Shown here: piece after piece, positions 28,501 to 35,379 of the stretch
Numbering within the stretch: position 1 is the first letter of the stretch
Layout of the letters: the number at the start of each line of letters is the position of its first letter
Origin: Methyloversatilis sp.
GTDB taxonomy: Bacteria > Pseudomonadota > Gammaproteobacteria > Burkholderiales > Rhodocyclaceae
Assembly (NCBI GenBank): GCA_016791045.1
Contig: JAEUNO010000011.1
Coordinates: forward strand, 1 to 54,487
Length of the DNA stretch: 54,487 nucleotides
Direction of reading: 5' to 3'
Translations under genes and position numbers: made by a program
Notes under the pieces: generated by a model
What the model saw: only the letters and a program-made list of their open reading frames with translations
The model's database searches: none
What the model was told of the DNA's origin: nothing

Positions 28501-30150
28501 CAGCACGTCGCCCTGCGAATAAGCGACGAACTGGCCGCCGGTGGTCAGCTTTTCGTCCAGCGTGCGTTCGACGCCGCCCAGATAGCCGGCGATGTCGAAC
28601 AGTTCGGTGCCTTCGCGCAGATCCACCCACACCTGCTTGCCGAACAGCGCGCGACCGAATGCCTCGTCGCGCAGCAGCGGTGCATCCTTGACTTCATCGC
28701 CACGCAGTTCGACGCGCACGATTTCGCGGCCGGCGTCGGCGAATGCGTCGAGCCCCGCCAGATCGATCACGCTGCCCGCGCCGATGTAGACCCGCGACGC
28801 GACGTCGCGCTGCGGCACCGGCTGTGTAGACGACAGCGCAGTCGCCTCGGCCGTGACGCGCAGCAGACCCGACGGCGCACGCAGCGTCACGCCGACGCCA
28901 TCGGCGCCCGCATCGGCCAGCACGACGCTATGGCCGTAAAGATTGATTTCGGAGCGGCGGAACAGCGCGTCGTCACGCGCCGTCTGCGTGCGCGTTGCCG
29001 TATCGGGACTGATGTCGATGACCGCGCCGGCGGCCAGCTCGACGCTGCCGGTACGCTGACCGATCGGCACATTGACGCCGGTTGCCAGCGGCGCGGCGTC
29101 CGGGAACATGGCGTCGACCTGACGCGCTTCGACGCTGTCGCGCGCCTTCAGGAACACGGTGCCATTCAAGGTGACCGACGTGGTCGCACGCGCGGCGCCG
29201 GCGTGGCGGATGTTCAGACCGACCAGCGTGATGTTGCCGCGGTCGGACAGCAGCTCGGACGCGCTGTCGGTGGTCACCGTGCCGCCGTTGTCCACCTCGA
29301 CCAGAAAGCCGCGCAGCCGGCTGTCGAGCGGGTCGGCGATGTAGATGCGCTCGCCGGCCGCCAGCACCACCTGGCCCTCTTCGGCTTCGATGCGGGCGTC
29401 GGGCAACGCGGCGCGCTGGGCCGGTGTCAGCGGTGTGTCGATCGTGGTGTCGACGTCGGCACCGACGCGCACATTCGGGGCGGCCAGCAGCACGCGGCCG
29501 TTCTTCGCCGCGAGGATGCGTGCGCCGCGCGCCACCGTGATGTCGCCGGTCGCGCGGCCGGCGTAGTCGCCGTCGGCAAACGGCGTCAATGCTGCGCCGG
29601 TCGATCCGAGCGAATTGAGTGCGCGCTGCAGCAGTTCGTCATTGAGCTTCAGCGATGAACCGACCAGACCACCAACGTCGATGTTGGCGCCCGGCCCGAA
29701 CAGGATGCCGGCCTGATTGAAGATGAACACCTGACCGCGCGCGGTCAGCGTGCCGTCGATTTCGCTGCGCGGGCCGCCCGGCACGACCACGTTGATGGCG
29801 CGCATCGCCGCCGATGCCTGATCGAAATGCACGGCGTTGCCGCGACCGATGTTGAAGCTGTTCCAGTTCAGCATCACCGCATTGCCGGTCTGCTGGATCA
29901 CCATCTGGTTCGCCGTCTGGGTCATCGTGGCGGTGCCCGGCAGGCGGCCGTCGACGAAGTTCGGCGCGGCAACCGGCAGCGCGCCGGCCGCCATCAGCGG
30001 CGTGGCGAAGCCCAGTGCGCAGGCGGCCGCCAGCACACGACGCTGCAGCCGGCCCGCGCTGCGCTTGCCGCGCGCGGACACGCATTCGGCCACCGGCACC
30101 CAGGTGGCGGTCAGTTCATTGAAAATCAGACGGTAGCGGTTCGTGTTCAT
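19507..30150 (-). CDS. Giant two-partner-secretion exoprotein (filamentous haemagglutinin-like TpsA, DUF3739 type)
   Basis: About 3547 residues. I prefer ATG 30150 because AGGAG stands 6 nt before it, but abuts the ATG at 30156. The N-terminus is an extended signal peptide (NRYRLIFNELTATWVPVAE... then a hydrophobic core ending ATPLMAAGA). A TPS/haemagglutination domain follows (about 55-180: MVIQQTGNAVMLNWNSFNIG, GQVFIFNQAGILFGPGANIDVGG). The long middle is Gly/Ala/Asp-rich beta-helix sequence with repeated LxAG/ITVxA-like strands. The C-terminal part ends with a Pro/Ala linker, the conserved NSILTVELVGLGEE and GCEEDDEDERC. It is secreted by the adjacent TpsB and probably acts as a surface adhesin or receptor. 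Confidence 0.9.
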   Translation of the reverse strand: MNTNRYRLIFNELTATWVPVAECVSARGKRSAGRLQRRVLAAACALGFATPLMAAGALPVAAPNFVDGRLPGTATMTQTANQMVIQQTGNAVMLNWNSFNIGRGNAVHFDQASAAMRAINVVVPGGPRSEIDGTLTARGQVFIFNQAGILFGPGANIDVGGLVGSSLKLNDELLQRALNSLGSTGAALTPFADGDYAGRATGDITVARGARILAAKNGRVLLAAPNVRVGADVDTTIDTPLTPAQRAALPDARIEAEEGQVVLAAGERIYIADPLDSRLRGFLVEVDNGGTVTTDSASELLSDRGNITLVGLNIRHAGAARATTSVTLNGTVFLKARDSVEARQVDAMFPDAAPLATGVNVPIGQRTGSVELAAGAVIDISPDTATRTQTARDDALFRRSEINLYGHSVVLADAGADGVGVTLRAPSGLLRVTAEATALSSTQPVPQRDVASRVYIGAGSVIDLAGLDAFADAGREIVRVELRGDEVKDAPLLRDEAFGRALFGKQVWVDLREGTELFDIAGYLGGVERTLDEKLTTGGQFVAYSQGDVLTHSASSIDLSGGTVTYRAGEVGYTLVQSADGRSQSVADARADRIYTGTQDRTRTVAERIEGRDAGELTVTAFGMALDGAVNAQRTVGATQREIVTRALGPGKSDVLGSPQAGRIDLNLRLVNGLAAQDTRFVNSTGTRALSATGALPAELWIRSDWFSSGVGSFELTGAGDIVLPEDVSLTLGPTALYNAATDAWSDGSRFAVTGTTLKIDGDITAAGGDISLRTGGLADDAPRATRTISVGANAQLSAAGQWQRDTRSSAPGYVAVDGGSVTLDADSHVDLAQGSRVDVSAGAWQTLDGTRELGDAGAISLGAGFEVTGGDPGTGVPVGSFFGNLNLGGQLSAFATSLNGRASAGGSLTLRSAAIAVDGVNAGLLGDTLYLSPTLFSDAGFSDFSLTGGNRVDIGGASAVTLTPVVQARAIDGIRSSSADSLDGLGRVAAVPRALRDDGVQIAFAATSESTGTLTVADNATINVDAGGTIELSANRSLELAGALNAPGGRIALRMDEVQQDDIYFGSSLFVASTAQLNTSGTFLQTPGLSYVDGTLFDGGSIDIAARRGYLVIQDGAQLRADGSSAVLAQRTGALGALSAVRIDSSGGRISLNAREGLYADPLLSARAGGANAVGGQLSVTLDQGSNNWGDPLSLPTALTGPRTLDILQGGNSGSAAFVPGAAPDAPTYAGRGAFALDALEGSGIADLTLAVLGNGGNFGTLRFSEDVDASVAGRMVLNAANIRGTNGADVRLGAAVLDWTNVGRVQQNHAQPTSVAAGDGGLVLAADLVQVSGNLAASGFADVTLDARGDLRASASPGYVADGASLVTSGDLTLRAAQVYPTSASRYAFEIHNNPVGTLRIESSGRAAGPVYSALGSLTFAAPDIVQAGRVVAPFGDIVLRSETITRTGAGTTRSEAIGGSIELAAGSVTSVSADGLLLPYGQTALSGRDWLYLVGTDARIELDGTPQKRITLNADNVVLQGAQGDQAAARVDLSGGGDLQAWEWIAGSGGSRDILAAPQDSYAIVPTLGSGYAAYDLSMWAEEGNGLRIGEAVQVLASANGLAAGTYTLLPARYALLPGAFLISLSPDDSSLAAGQAQANVDGSARVSVRSAQALGGVSTSTGKAFVAELLTSEQVRDRAEYLISKTADVFDDGRSTADAGRLSLQVGRALTLEGVLDTSRGATARGAQVDITAQALALLGQGAAARTGEVGVSVASLNALDAESLLLGGTRSAVDEDSGETLVDVRAADDTGRLIRGASTVRLDNAAGPALSAPDVVLVARDSVVLEAGSQIAAVGTAEPEALRIAGSGADADGAALRVSAADAAPISRDAPSGLRGELTLGAGSRIAGRGVVLDSTLETRNLGATIALPQSGGALALTASTINVGDVPSDAPGLRFDNSQLAALGDPSRLTLRAYGGLNLYGEVTLGSASLDLLRIDAAGIGGVNNAGLTQNIVAGEVQFANTSPTATALAPAVGTGALSVTADRIVLDGTPAAAAGQAGFAISGFDAVTLAATDALRVSGDGDYRVLADTVRIVTPQIVADTGANTRVAVDGALSISGGDAPAGTVQAGIGAALAFDAQAIDLASRIALPSGRVSLAATQDVRVAAGGLIDVSGTAKDYLGKTVTTPGGDVVLASRNGDVTLAQGALIDVSAASTAATGGNAGSVTLSAAQGELSVADGALRAQSSGASAGGALSVDVRSAASLDSLAAQGSEFTRSWSARVRTGDTRLDADLKAGDIAIAADAGSLTIGSTLDASGAEQGGRIELSARRALDHVEGMTTGAGDLVLESGARLDARATAFVAEASGTRGEGCNVILEASPRSAGGESGPAQGGRIRIADGAVIDVGTTPGVVNGVAQASAAQQGDVWLRAERTGNTAVAIDGNLSNAIDGARHVFVEGTRIYGGSTLSMSAAHADAAAMTSTANVAATRAALGLPAQDADGGTRFHIRPHIEFRADGNFTINATDLSANTYQGGTEAGSLTVRAAGNLNVNGALSDGFGRLNASSQTIVLGALTSAGLTQSRFDLGQRDTAWSMRLVSGADLAGAGALSLQALDTLLAGNRGDLILAPNAQVRTGAGDIDVAVGRDLVLGARAAIYTAGYQVARGDGFTTQTLLNLNGSGNRQAEYATDGGDVAVRAQRSIVATESPGIVGEWLLRQGALSPTGEFLSGSGQRNTTWYARIDQFSQGVATFGGGDIRVTAGNDIRNLGVFTVTNGRLSGAPGTTPDAANLQVLGGGDVTVRAGGDIGSAILMVDRGVLDAQASGDFGSARSSGAGSVLLLGEASARLGAAGSIDLETIASSTAVRQASNTTTSNRSSYFFRYGEGSRVDLLSYGGSVSLDNNATPWGTLALWEGLNPLLPNSLNAVAMGGDLNLRNGMVLLPATYNDLLLAASGNLNLATASGGVAGIKIADSAPGLVPSALRPAANVNNVFWVDLANPNVVSGIRAHDAGLNAGRVVEPVRLVAETGNIEVPSVGANLPLVINSPQPVQVEAGGDIRNLTLRSQHFSDSDITRVRAGGDITFDTVFESDGVTPSGSIAEGIQTGGRGKLEVIAGGGIDLANSFGIVTRGNFDNPWLDEIGASILVQAGSASFDGRAIWSALRPVRGGAGEDSYDKVLLSVSGATSIDDLLAGPAGSTLAKVRSEGRTLLAQRLGAIDAAIIGFMRAGGATPDTPDAQLLQAFDALPATAQQDFFASQQPLMSALLNAGLNYAGKLGDAIGAGETGYGPGVALVGAAFPQTTDGNINLFFSQVKSEQGGDVNLFAPGGSINVGVAGAGASAASASRQGVFAIGEGEINAIAGGDFQLGPSRVFTLGGGDIQLWSTAGNIDAGRGSRTASATPPPQVRIRGDLVVLDISDSVSGSGIGTLKRSDEVRDADIRLFAPSGAIIALDAAIRSSGNLTIGAQQVIGNSISVGGSLSGSATVAAAAPAAAPSAPPPSEANKAVDQGQNAAAAGQKDARDPNSILTVELVGLGEESTAAGCEEDDEDERCKERATRAN

Positions 30151-30299
30151 GTTCATCTCCTGCCGGCCGCGTCAAACGGGCCCGAAGAGGCAGCTTCGCG
30201 ACCGGATGTGATGCGGCGATGACGGCACGGCGAAAGCCGCCGCGCCGATGCAAAAATTCACTCAAACGGTGTCGCTTGGCGCGGCTGCGGACATCGACA

Positions 30300-30315
30300 G
30301 GGCGCGCGGCGCGCC
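30300..30315. repeat. GC-rich inverted repeat after TpsB
   Basis: GGCGCGC-G-GCGCGCC lies directly after the TpsB stop codon, within the 167-bp gap before TpsA. It lacks a U-tract in either direction. It could attenuate transcription between the transporter and the much larger exoprotein gene, or be mere GC-rich filler. Confidence 0.4.
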
Positions 30316-30317
30316 AC

Positions 30318-31937
30318 TCAGAATTCGTATCCCACGCGCACCAGCAGGCGCTGATCGCCTTCGCGCGTGCGACCCGGCAGTGGTGCGCCATCGCGCAGTG
30401 CATACGCCCAGTCGGCGTCCAGCCGCACGCCGCGCGGGCTGCTCACGCGCAAGCCCAGGCCGACGCTTTCCAGCGCCGATTGCGAGTCCTGACCGGGGAA
30501 GGCCTGACGGATGCGCAGCCCGGCCCAGTCGTAGAACAGCAGGCCGGACAGGCCGACGGCGCTGTCGAACAGCTGCTTGCCCGGCGTAGCCAGTTCCAGC
30601 CGCACCCGCTCGCCTTCGTCGGCCAGCCGCTCCGATTCCAGATAGCCGCGCACCGAGTCGAAACCGCCGGCCGAGAACTGTTCGCTGTTGATCAGCGGAT
30701 CGCTGCTGCGCTGCAGGTCGAGCCGCGCACTGGCGGCCCAGCCACCGGGCAGCGGGAATGCGCCTTCGAATTCGAAGCGCGACACGAAGAAGCCGGGCCG
30801 CGCGCCGAAACGGCGGCATTCGAACTGTTCGACCCGCACGCCGACGCAGTCGATTTCACGTTCGTTCATCGCGTTCGAACCGGCACTCAGCGTGGTGCCG
30901 AAGCGCAGCCGGGCGCCCGACTGCAGCGGCACGGTCAGCCCGTACTGGCCCGACCACACCCAGTAGCGCACCGGCTGGCTGATCGTGAAGGGCGTGCCGC
31001 CGATGCCCAGCGTGTCCTGCTTGTTGTCCTTGTAGTCCAGGCCGAGGCTGATCGAATGGAAGAAGCCACGGCCGCGGTCGGGCAGCGGCCGCACGTAGCG
31101 AAAGCCGGCCGTATCGCCGCGGCCCAATGTGGCGGTGTCGAACAGCGTCGGCACGTTGCTGTTGGACCGCGCGTAGTAGGCCGCGAGAATGGCGTCGCCG
31201 AGCGGCGCCGAGTAGTTCAGGCCCCACACCTCGACCTGCTCGCGGTCGCGCGGCGACACGAAATAGGTCACGCCGATGGAATGCCTGCGCTGCCACAGAT
31301 TGTCGTAGCGCACCGTCGCTTCGAGCCGGCCGGCATCGGTGTCGGCGCTGCGCTTGTTATTCACTTCGACGCTGCCGTGCAGCGGCGACTTGTCATCGAG
31401 TCGCAGTTCGACCGCAACCGAACCGGGCACGCGGCCGGGCTGCAGCAGCGGGGTCACCTGCAGGTCGCCGTTGCGTCCAAGCCGGCCGAGATCTTCCTGC
31501 ACCTCGGGGAAGTGCGGCACACCGCCCTCGGCCAGCGACGGCGCGCCTTCGCGCACGCGGCTGGGCAATGTGTATTCGGCACCCGTCACACGCAGGCGCT
31601 CGACCTTGCCTTCGGTCACTTCGAGCTTCACGACACCGGTCGTCACCGCCTGTTCGGGAATACCGACAGCCACCGTCAGATAGCCGGCGTCCTGATAGGC
31701 CTTCTCAAGCGCAGCGACGGCATTGTTCACGTCTTCTGCGTCGCGCCCTTCGCCCAGGAAGGGATAGACCGCGCGTTCGATCGCTTCGGCCGGCAATACC
31801 GTATTGCCTTCGATCTCGAACTCGAAGATGTCGAAGCGGGAGGCGTCCTGCGCTGTCGCAGGCAAGGACGGGGCGAGCAGGAATGCAAGCGCCGTGGCTG
31901 CCGTCAGGCCGGCAAGGCGCCGGAATGTATCGATCAT
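30318..31937 (-). CDS. TpsB/ShlB-family outer-membrane transporter of the TpsA exoprotein
   Basis: 539 residues from ATG 31937, chosen because a signal peptide (MIDTFRRLAG...LAPSLPATAQA-like) starts there; the upstream 33 codons lack features and run into a terminator. Two POTRA domains follow (about 30-190: FEIEGNTVLPAEAIERAVYPFLG..., GKVERLRVTG). The 16-strand barrel shows the family motif SVEVNNKRSADTDAGRLEATVRYDN and the late GGFDSVRGYLE. C-terminus RVGYEF is a BamA recognition signal ending in Phe. It exports the TpsA encoded 167 bp downstream. No clear SD before the ATG. Confidence 0.92.
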   Translation of the reverse strand: MIDTFRRLAGLTAATALAFLLAPSLPATAQDASRFDIFEFEIEGNTVLPAEAIERAVYPFLGEGRDAEDVNNAVAALEKAYQDAGYLTVAVGIPEQAVTTGVVKLEVTEGKVERLRVTGAEYTLPSRVREGAPSLAEGGVPHFPEVQEDLGRLGRNGDLQVTPLLQPGRVPGSVAVELRLDDKSPLHGSVEVNNKRSADTDAGRLEATVRYDNLWQRRHSIGVTYFVSPRDREQVEVWGLNYSAPLGDAILAAYYARSNSNVPTLFDTATLGRGDTAGFRYVRPLPDRGRGFFHSISLGLDYKDNKQDTLGIGGTPFTISQPVRYWVWSGQYGLTVPLQSGARLRFGTTLSAGSNAMNEREIDCVGVRVEQFECRRFGARPGFFVSRFEFEGAFPLPGGWAASARLDLQRSSDPLINSEQFSAGGFDSVRGYLESERLADEGERVRLELATPGKQLFDSAVGLSGLLFYDWAGLRIRQAFPGQDSQSALESVGLGLRVSSPRGVRLDADWAYALRDGAPLPGRTREGDQRLLVRVGYEF

Positions 31938-31981
31938 GGAAGCCGCGAAGGATGTAGGCACAAGTACGGGGTCAAACAAGG

Positions 31982-32009
31982 GAACGGCCCGCCGTGTGGC
32001 GGGCCGTTC
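31982..32009 (-). terminator. Terminator hairpin after the binding-protein-like gene
   Basis: A perfect 12-bp stem with a 4-nt loop (GAACGGCCCGCC / gtgt / GGCGGGCCGTTC), followed on the minus strand by CCTTGTTT. It lies 52 nt past the stop at 32061 and just upstream of TpsB. It would end the PEP-CTERM/binding-protein transcript or lower expression of the TPS genes. Confidence 0.7.
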
Positions 32010-32060
32010 GTCAGGACAAACCGGACAGCATCGCAAAACGCTGCCCGGCGTACATCACAC

Positions 32061-33632
32061 TCAGTTGCCGAAGAACTTCAGCGGCGAGCAGGTGTTGGCT
32101 TCACGGGTGAACTTCGACACGTAGCGGTCGGCCCAGCGGACACCGTTGCCATCGACTTCGCTACCGTTCGTGTCCGTCAGGCCAGCGTAGAACTGCGGCA
32201 ACGATGCAAACGCGAACGGTGTGCTCACTTGAGCACCGGAATTGTCGAAGTTGCCGGTGAAGCGCGGCGAACCCGAGCGACGCACGATTTCATCTGCAAA
32301 CGCCTTCTGCACACCAGCAATCGCCGGCACGACGTCGCCCTGTTCGTTGGTCACGGCAACCGAACGGTCCTGAATCGACAGTTCAACCACGAAATCGTAG
32401 CGACCCTTGATCAGGTTTTCCTTCGACGGGAAGATGCCGGTGGCGTTGGCCGACGGCGTCTGGGTCGAGGCATCGAAGGTACCGACGCCGTCCAGGTTAC
32501 GGAAGCTCCAGCCGTTTGTGCCAGTGTAGGAGTCCAGCGACAGCGTGGCGATTGCCTTGACCGGACCGGTGCTGGAGAACGGAACCTTGAACGTCTTGGT
32601 GGAAGCAGTTTCCGGATCCCACGACGTGAAGGTGTAGTCGGTACCGGCGTTGGCGGCCTGCATGCACGAACGCACATTGCCCGACGACGAGTTCTCGATC
32701 ACGGTGTAACCGGCCGACGGGTCGATGATGAACGGGTCAGCTGTCGTGCCGGTACCCGAAGTCTTCCAGCCAAAGCTCGAAGTCATGCGGGCCGGCTCCA
32801 CGAAACCGCCTTCGTTCGCCGAACACGGGAAGTTGCCGAAGAACCAGTTGTATGAGGTCTGGGTTCCCGAACCTTCAACGCGGCGGCAGACAACGACATC
32901 ACCCGACAGCGACTCATCGACCTGATCCCAGGTCGTGATCTGACCGTTCAACATGGCGCCGTAGGTGGAGCGCGAGAAGAGCGTGGTGTCCGGTACGGTA
33001 TTCGTGGCAGCCAGACCCATCATGAGCTGATTGACAGGCTGTACGCGCATACGCGCCACTTCGTTCGGTGCCAGGGCCGGCGTATCGTTTTCGGTATTCA
33101 GCGGACCGGCAAACATCGCGGGCTCGACGTCCGACACGCCGAAGTCGATCACCAGACCCGCATTGTTGGCCGCAGCGTGATTGGCCTCGCCCGGATCGAC
33201 GCCGACCACGGCGCAGGGGAAGGCAAGTTTCGGGGTGCTGCCATCGACCGGCGTATTTGCAATGCCATCGACCGTATTGGTTGTAGCGCAGTTGTTCACA
33301 TCAATTGTCTTGACGCGCTGGGCACGAGCAACCGGATTCACACCGAACACGGAACCACCGGCCGAACGCTTGATGAACAGCACACGGGTACCGTTGGCAA
33401 CGCCCGGTACACCATTGGCAGCGCCTGCAAAGGCGCGATAGTTCGGCGCAACGTAATAGGTGATGCCGGTCAGCACGCCGGTGGCGATGTCATTCAGGAA
33501 GTTGTCCGGGGCGGTTGCACCACCGAAATACACCACTTGATGCGGTACGCCGCTGATGGTGACGGTGCCGGCCGCGAAGGACGAGCCCGCTGCCATCATG
33601 GCGCAGGCGATTGCGAGGGACTTCAGTTTCAT
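32061..33632 (-). CDS. Exported PstS/PBP-like protein of unknown ligand
   Basis: 523 residues with a signal peptide (MKLKSLAIACAMMAAGSSFA). The mature start VYFGGATAPDNFLNDIA and the later VEGSGTQTSYNWFFGNFPC resemble the ligand-binding loops of type-2 periplasmic binding proteins such as PstS (GA-x-x-P near the N-terminus, GSGT later). It is longer than PstS, has several cysteines (disulfides likely) and no ABC transporter genes nearby. RBS GGAGATAGACC precedes the ATG. It lies 57 bp after the PEP-CTERM gene and upstream of tpsB. It may capture a ligand at the surface; function unknown. Confidence 0.72.
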   Translation of the reverse strand: MKLKSLAIACAMMAAGSSFAAGTVTISGVPHQVVYFGGATAPDNFLNDIATGVLTGITYYVAPNYRAFAGAANGVPGVANGTRVLFIKRSAGGSVFGVNPVARAQRVKTIDVNNCATTNTVDGIANTPVDGSTPKLAFPCAVVGVDPGEANHAAANNAGLVIDFGVSDVEPAMFAGPLNTENDTPALAPNEVARMRVQPVNQLMMGLAATNTVPDTTLFSRSTYGAMLNGQITTWDQVDESLSGDVVVCRRVEGSGTQTSYNWFFGNFPCSANEGGFVEPARMTSSFGWKTSGTGTTADPFIIDPSAGYTVIENSSSGNVRSCMQAANAGTDYTFTSWDPETASTKTFKVPFSSTGPVKAIATLSLDSYTGTNGWSFRNLDGVGTFDASTQTPSANATGIFPSKENLIKGRYDFVVELSIQDRSVAVTNEQGDVVPAIAGVQKAFADEIVRRSGSPRFTGNFDNSGAQVSTPFAFASLPQFYAGLTDTNGSEVDGNGVRWADRYVSKFTREANTCSPLKFFGN

Positions 33633-33689
33633 GGTCTATCTCCAGAACGGGTCACGCAGCGTCGCGCAACCTTTGAGGCAAGAAGGGAA

Positions 33690-34550
33690 TCAGGCGCGAC
33701 GACGACGGGCGGCAAAGCCGATCAGGCCGAGACCAGCAAGCAGCATTGCGTAGGTTTCCGGCTCCGGGACGACGGCGATCTGAAGGCGATACTCGCCATC
33801 GCCGCCGAGATATACCCTGGAGGTCACCGCCAGATCACCTGCGCCGAGCAACTGCGCGAAACCGCCGAGTGAAGTGTTCGCGGCCGGCGAAGCACCACGC
33901 AACACATACATATCCAGCGTGTCGCCGATGCTGCCGAAGCTGGCGTAGGCGCCGTTGAGACGCGGCGCCACGTTGCCGGCGAACGCACTCAGATCTTCCA
34001 CAGTGGTGATCCGGTATCCATCAACGGTTACGTCAAGGTTGTTGTGCGTACCGCCCTGGCTGTTCGCGTCGGTATAAGCGCCGAATTGCGATACTGCCGT
34101 CATGATTGTGTTGGTGCGCGCGCGCGCCACCGGGTCGGAGGACACAGTCTGAATGACGCGAGCCACACCCGAGCTTTCGCCCGACCACACGTTCCACAGG
34201 ACACCGGTGGTGCCGCCCGACAGGGTGAGGAAACTGTCGAAGCCGGTGAGTGCCGCATCAAAAACAACGCCGGTCGAAAAATTGTTGGCGAGGTAAGTTT
34301 TCGTAGCAGTCAACTGTGCCGCATTGTTGGCAGTCTGATTTCCGCTGCCGATCAGGCTATCCATCTTGACATTCGAACCGAAGAGGCTGTTGAAGCCGGC
34401 ATCCGCGAGGTCATACGTGTAGCCGACATCGCCGACGTAGGCCGTGAACACCAGTTCGGTGTTGCCGGACGACGAGCCGACGATGCCGGCACTTGCTGCA
34501 CCCGACATCGCAACGGCTGCAACGCCTGCCAGCAGTTTCATCTTGAACAT
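33690..34550 (-). CDS. PEP-CTERM sorting-signal surface protein
   Basis: 286 residues. N-terminal signal peptide (MFKMKLLAGVAAVAMSGAASA) and a C-terminal PEP-CTERM tripartite tail: VPEPETYAMLLAGLGLIGFA plus RRRRA. The middle is Gly/Ser/Thr/Asn-rich with no catalytic motif. Proteins with this tail are processed by an exosortase (EpsH/XrtA type) and released or linked to exopolysaccharide; no exosortase is encoded in this window. RBS AAGGAG lies 6 nt before ATG 34550. The 5' region carries the shared motifs at 34675-34829. Confidence 0.9.
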   Translation of the reverse strand: MFKMKLLAGVAAVAMSGAASAGIVGSSSGNTELVFTAYVGDVGYTYDLADAGFNSLFGSNVKMDSLIGSGNQTANNAAQLTATKTYLANNFSTGVVFDAALTGFDSFLTLSGGTTGVLWNVWSGESSGVARVIQTVSSDPVARARTNTIMTAVSQFGAYTDANSQGGTHNNLDVTVDGYRITTVEDLSAFAGNVAPRLNGAYASFGSIGDTLDMYVLRGASPAANTSLGGFAQLLGAGDLAVTSRVYLGGDGEYRLQIAVVPEPETYAMLLAGLGLIGFAARRRRA

Positions 34551-34674
34551 ATAAATCTCCTTGGAAAGTTCGTGGGTGGTATCCGGCTCGCACCGGATCG
34601 CCCTGCTCCACGAGGAAGCGATTCGAGAATGGCGGGCTCGCGTTACACCCGACCGAAGTGGGTAGTGCCAATGA

Positions 34675-34691
34675 ATGAGCCGTTCGGACTA
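34675..34691 (-). promoter_or_regulatory. Shared operator motif, copy 1 (PEP-CTERM promoter)
   Basis: ATGAGCCGTTCGGACTA on the plus strand. Its inner 12 bases, CCGTTCGGACTA, recur exactly at 34779-34790 (inverted) and 41122-41133. With copy 2 it forms a perfect 17-bp inverted repeat with an 87-bp gap. It lies about 125 bp upstream of the PEP-CTERM ATG. Confidence 0.7.
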
Positions 34692-34778
34692 TTGGCTGTA
34701 AAGAATTCCGTCCGTTGACCTGGGCACGACGTTAGCGAGTGCAGATGACGAAACCGTTGCAGGCGCGGCGACTTTTCG

Positions 34779-34795
34779 TAGTCCGAACGGCTCAT
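34779..34795 (-). promoter_or_regulatory. Shared operator motif, copy 2 (inverted)
   Basis: TAGTCCGAACGGCTCAT, the exact reverse complement of the 17 bases at 34675-34691. The paired sites could be bound by a looping or dimeric regulator, or could be the ends of a decayed small element. Confidence 0.7.
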
Positions 34796-34810
34796 CGAAA
34801 ATGATCCGAC

Positions 34811-34829
34811 ATCCGGAAATCGTTTCTGC
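34811..34829 (-). promoter_or_regulatory. Second shared upstream element, copy 1
   Basis: ATCCGGAAATCGTTTCTGC here matches the element at 41133-41153 (ATCCGGAAGATCGTTTCCTGC) with only two single-base insertions. In both places it stands just upstream, relative to the gene, of a CCGTTCGGACTA motif. The rest of the gene-free stretch 34551-34970 has a short IR (TCAT-CGAAA-ATGA at 34792) and no gene. Confidence 0.6.
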
Positions 34830-34984
34830 AAAAGGGTTTCGACAATGATCCGTAGAAGCCGAAAATCGCCTGAAACCGTCGGTTTATTACAAGTTGCGTG
34901 GCTGCCCGAGCATTTGCGGATAGTGCTTTCGGTGTAAAGCAGGCCGGCAGAATGCGGCGGTGCATCAGAAAAAATGTGTAACGT

Positions 34985-35345
34985 CGCGTCATCGCAGGCC
35001 GGCACCTCTTGCAGCGGCGAAGCGGGAGCTTCCGCGAGGAGTGCTCGCCGCTTGCCGACCCGGCCGGCCGCGGACCGGCTCCCACGAAAACCGCAGTGCT
35101 GCCCGCCCTTCGCAGGAGCGGACCCTGTCCGCGATTGGCGCGTCTATCGCCTCATGTCGCGTACTTTGAGACCGGATCGCCTGCGGGGGCGGAGCGGGGG
35201 TTTCGGCGAGCACCGCTCGCCGCCCGTGGAGCCAGTCGGCCATGCAGGGCCGACCGTGGGATGGCTCCTACGAAAACCGCGACGGTGTTGCCTTTTCGTA
35301 GGAGCGGACCCTGTCCGCGATACGCGCGTCGATCATGCAAAGCCG
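34985..35345. repeat. Two REP-like units in tandem (about 186-bp period)
   Basis: The motif AGGAGCGGACCCTGTCCGCGAT occurs at 35114 and 35300, 186 bp apart. Each copy is preceded by a related block with GGCTCC-(C/T)ACGAAAACCGC. The second copy ends GCGCGTCGATCATG, sharing this tail with the REP arrays further right. The hairpin GCGGAC-CCT-GTCCGC is the core. This fills most of the gap between the PEP-CTERM and coiled-coil genes; no gene is seen. Confidence 0.75.
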
Positions 35346-35379
35346 AATTTCGGAGACTGCGGTGTTTCGCCGTAATCCT

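Noticed and set aside
33690-34550. Local exosortase/EPS cluster
   Set aside because: The PEP-CTERM tail is convincing, but no exosortase or exopolysaccharide gene is present in the window; the sorting enzyme must be elsewhere.
34551-34740. Sigma54 promoter for the PEP-CTERM gene
   Set aside because: A TGGCAC is present (near 34668 on the minus strand), but the expected TTGCA after 5 bp is absent (ACTTC).
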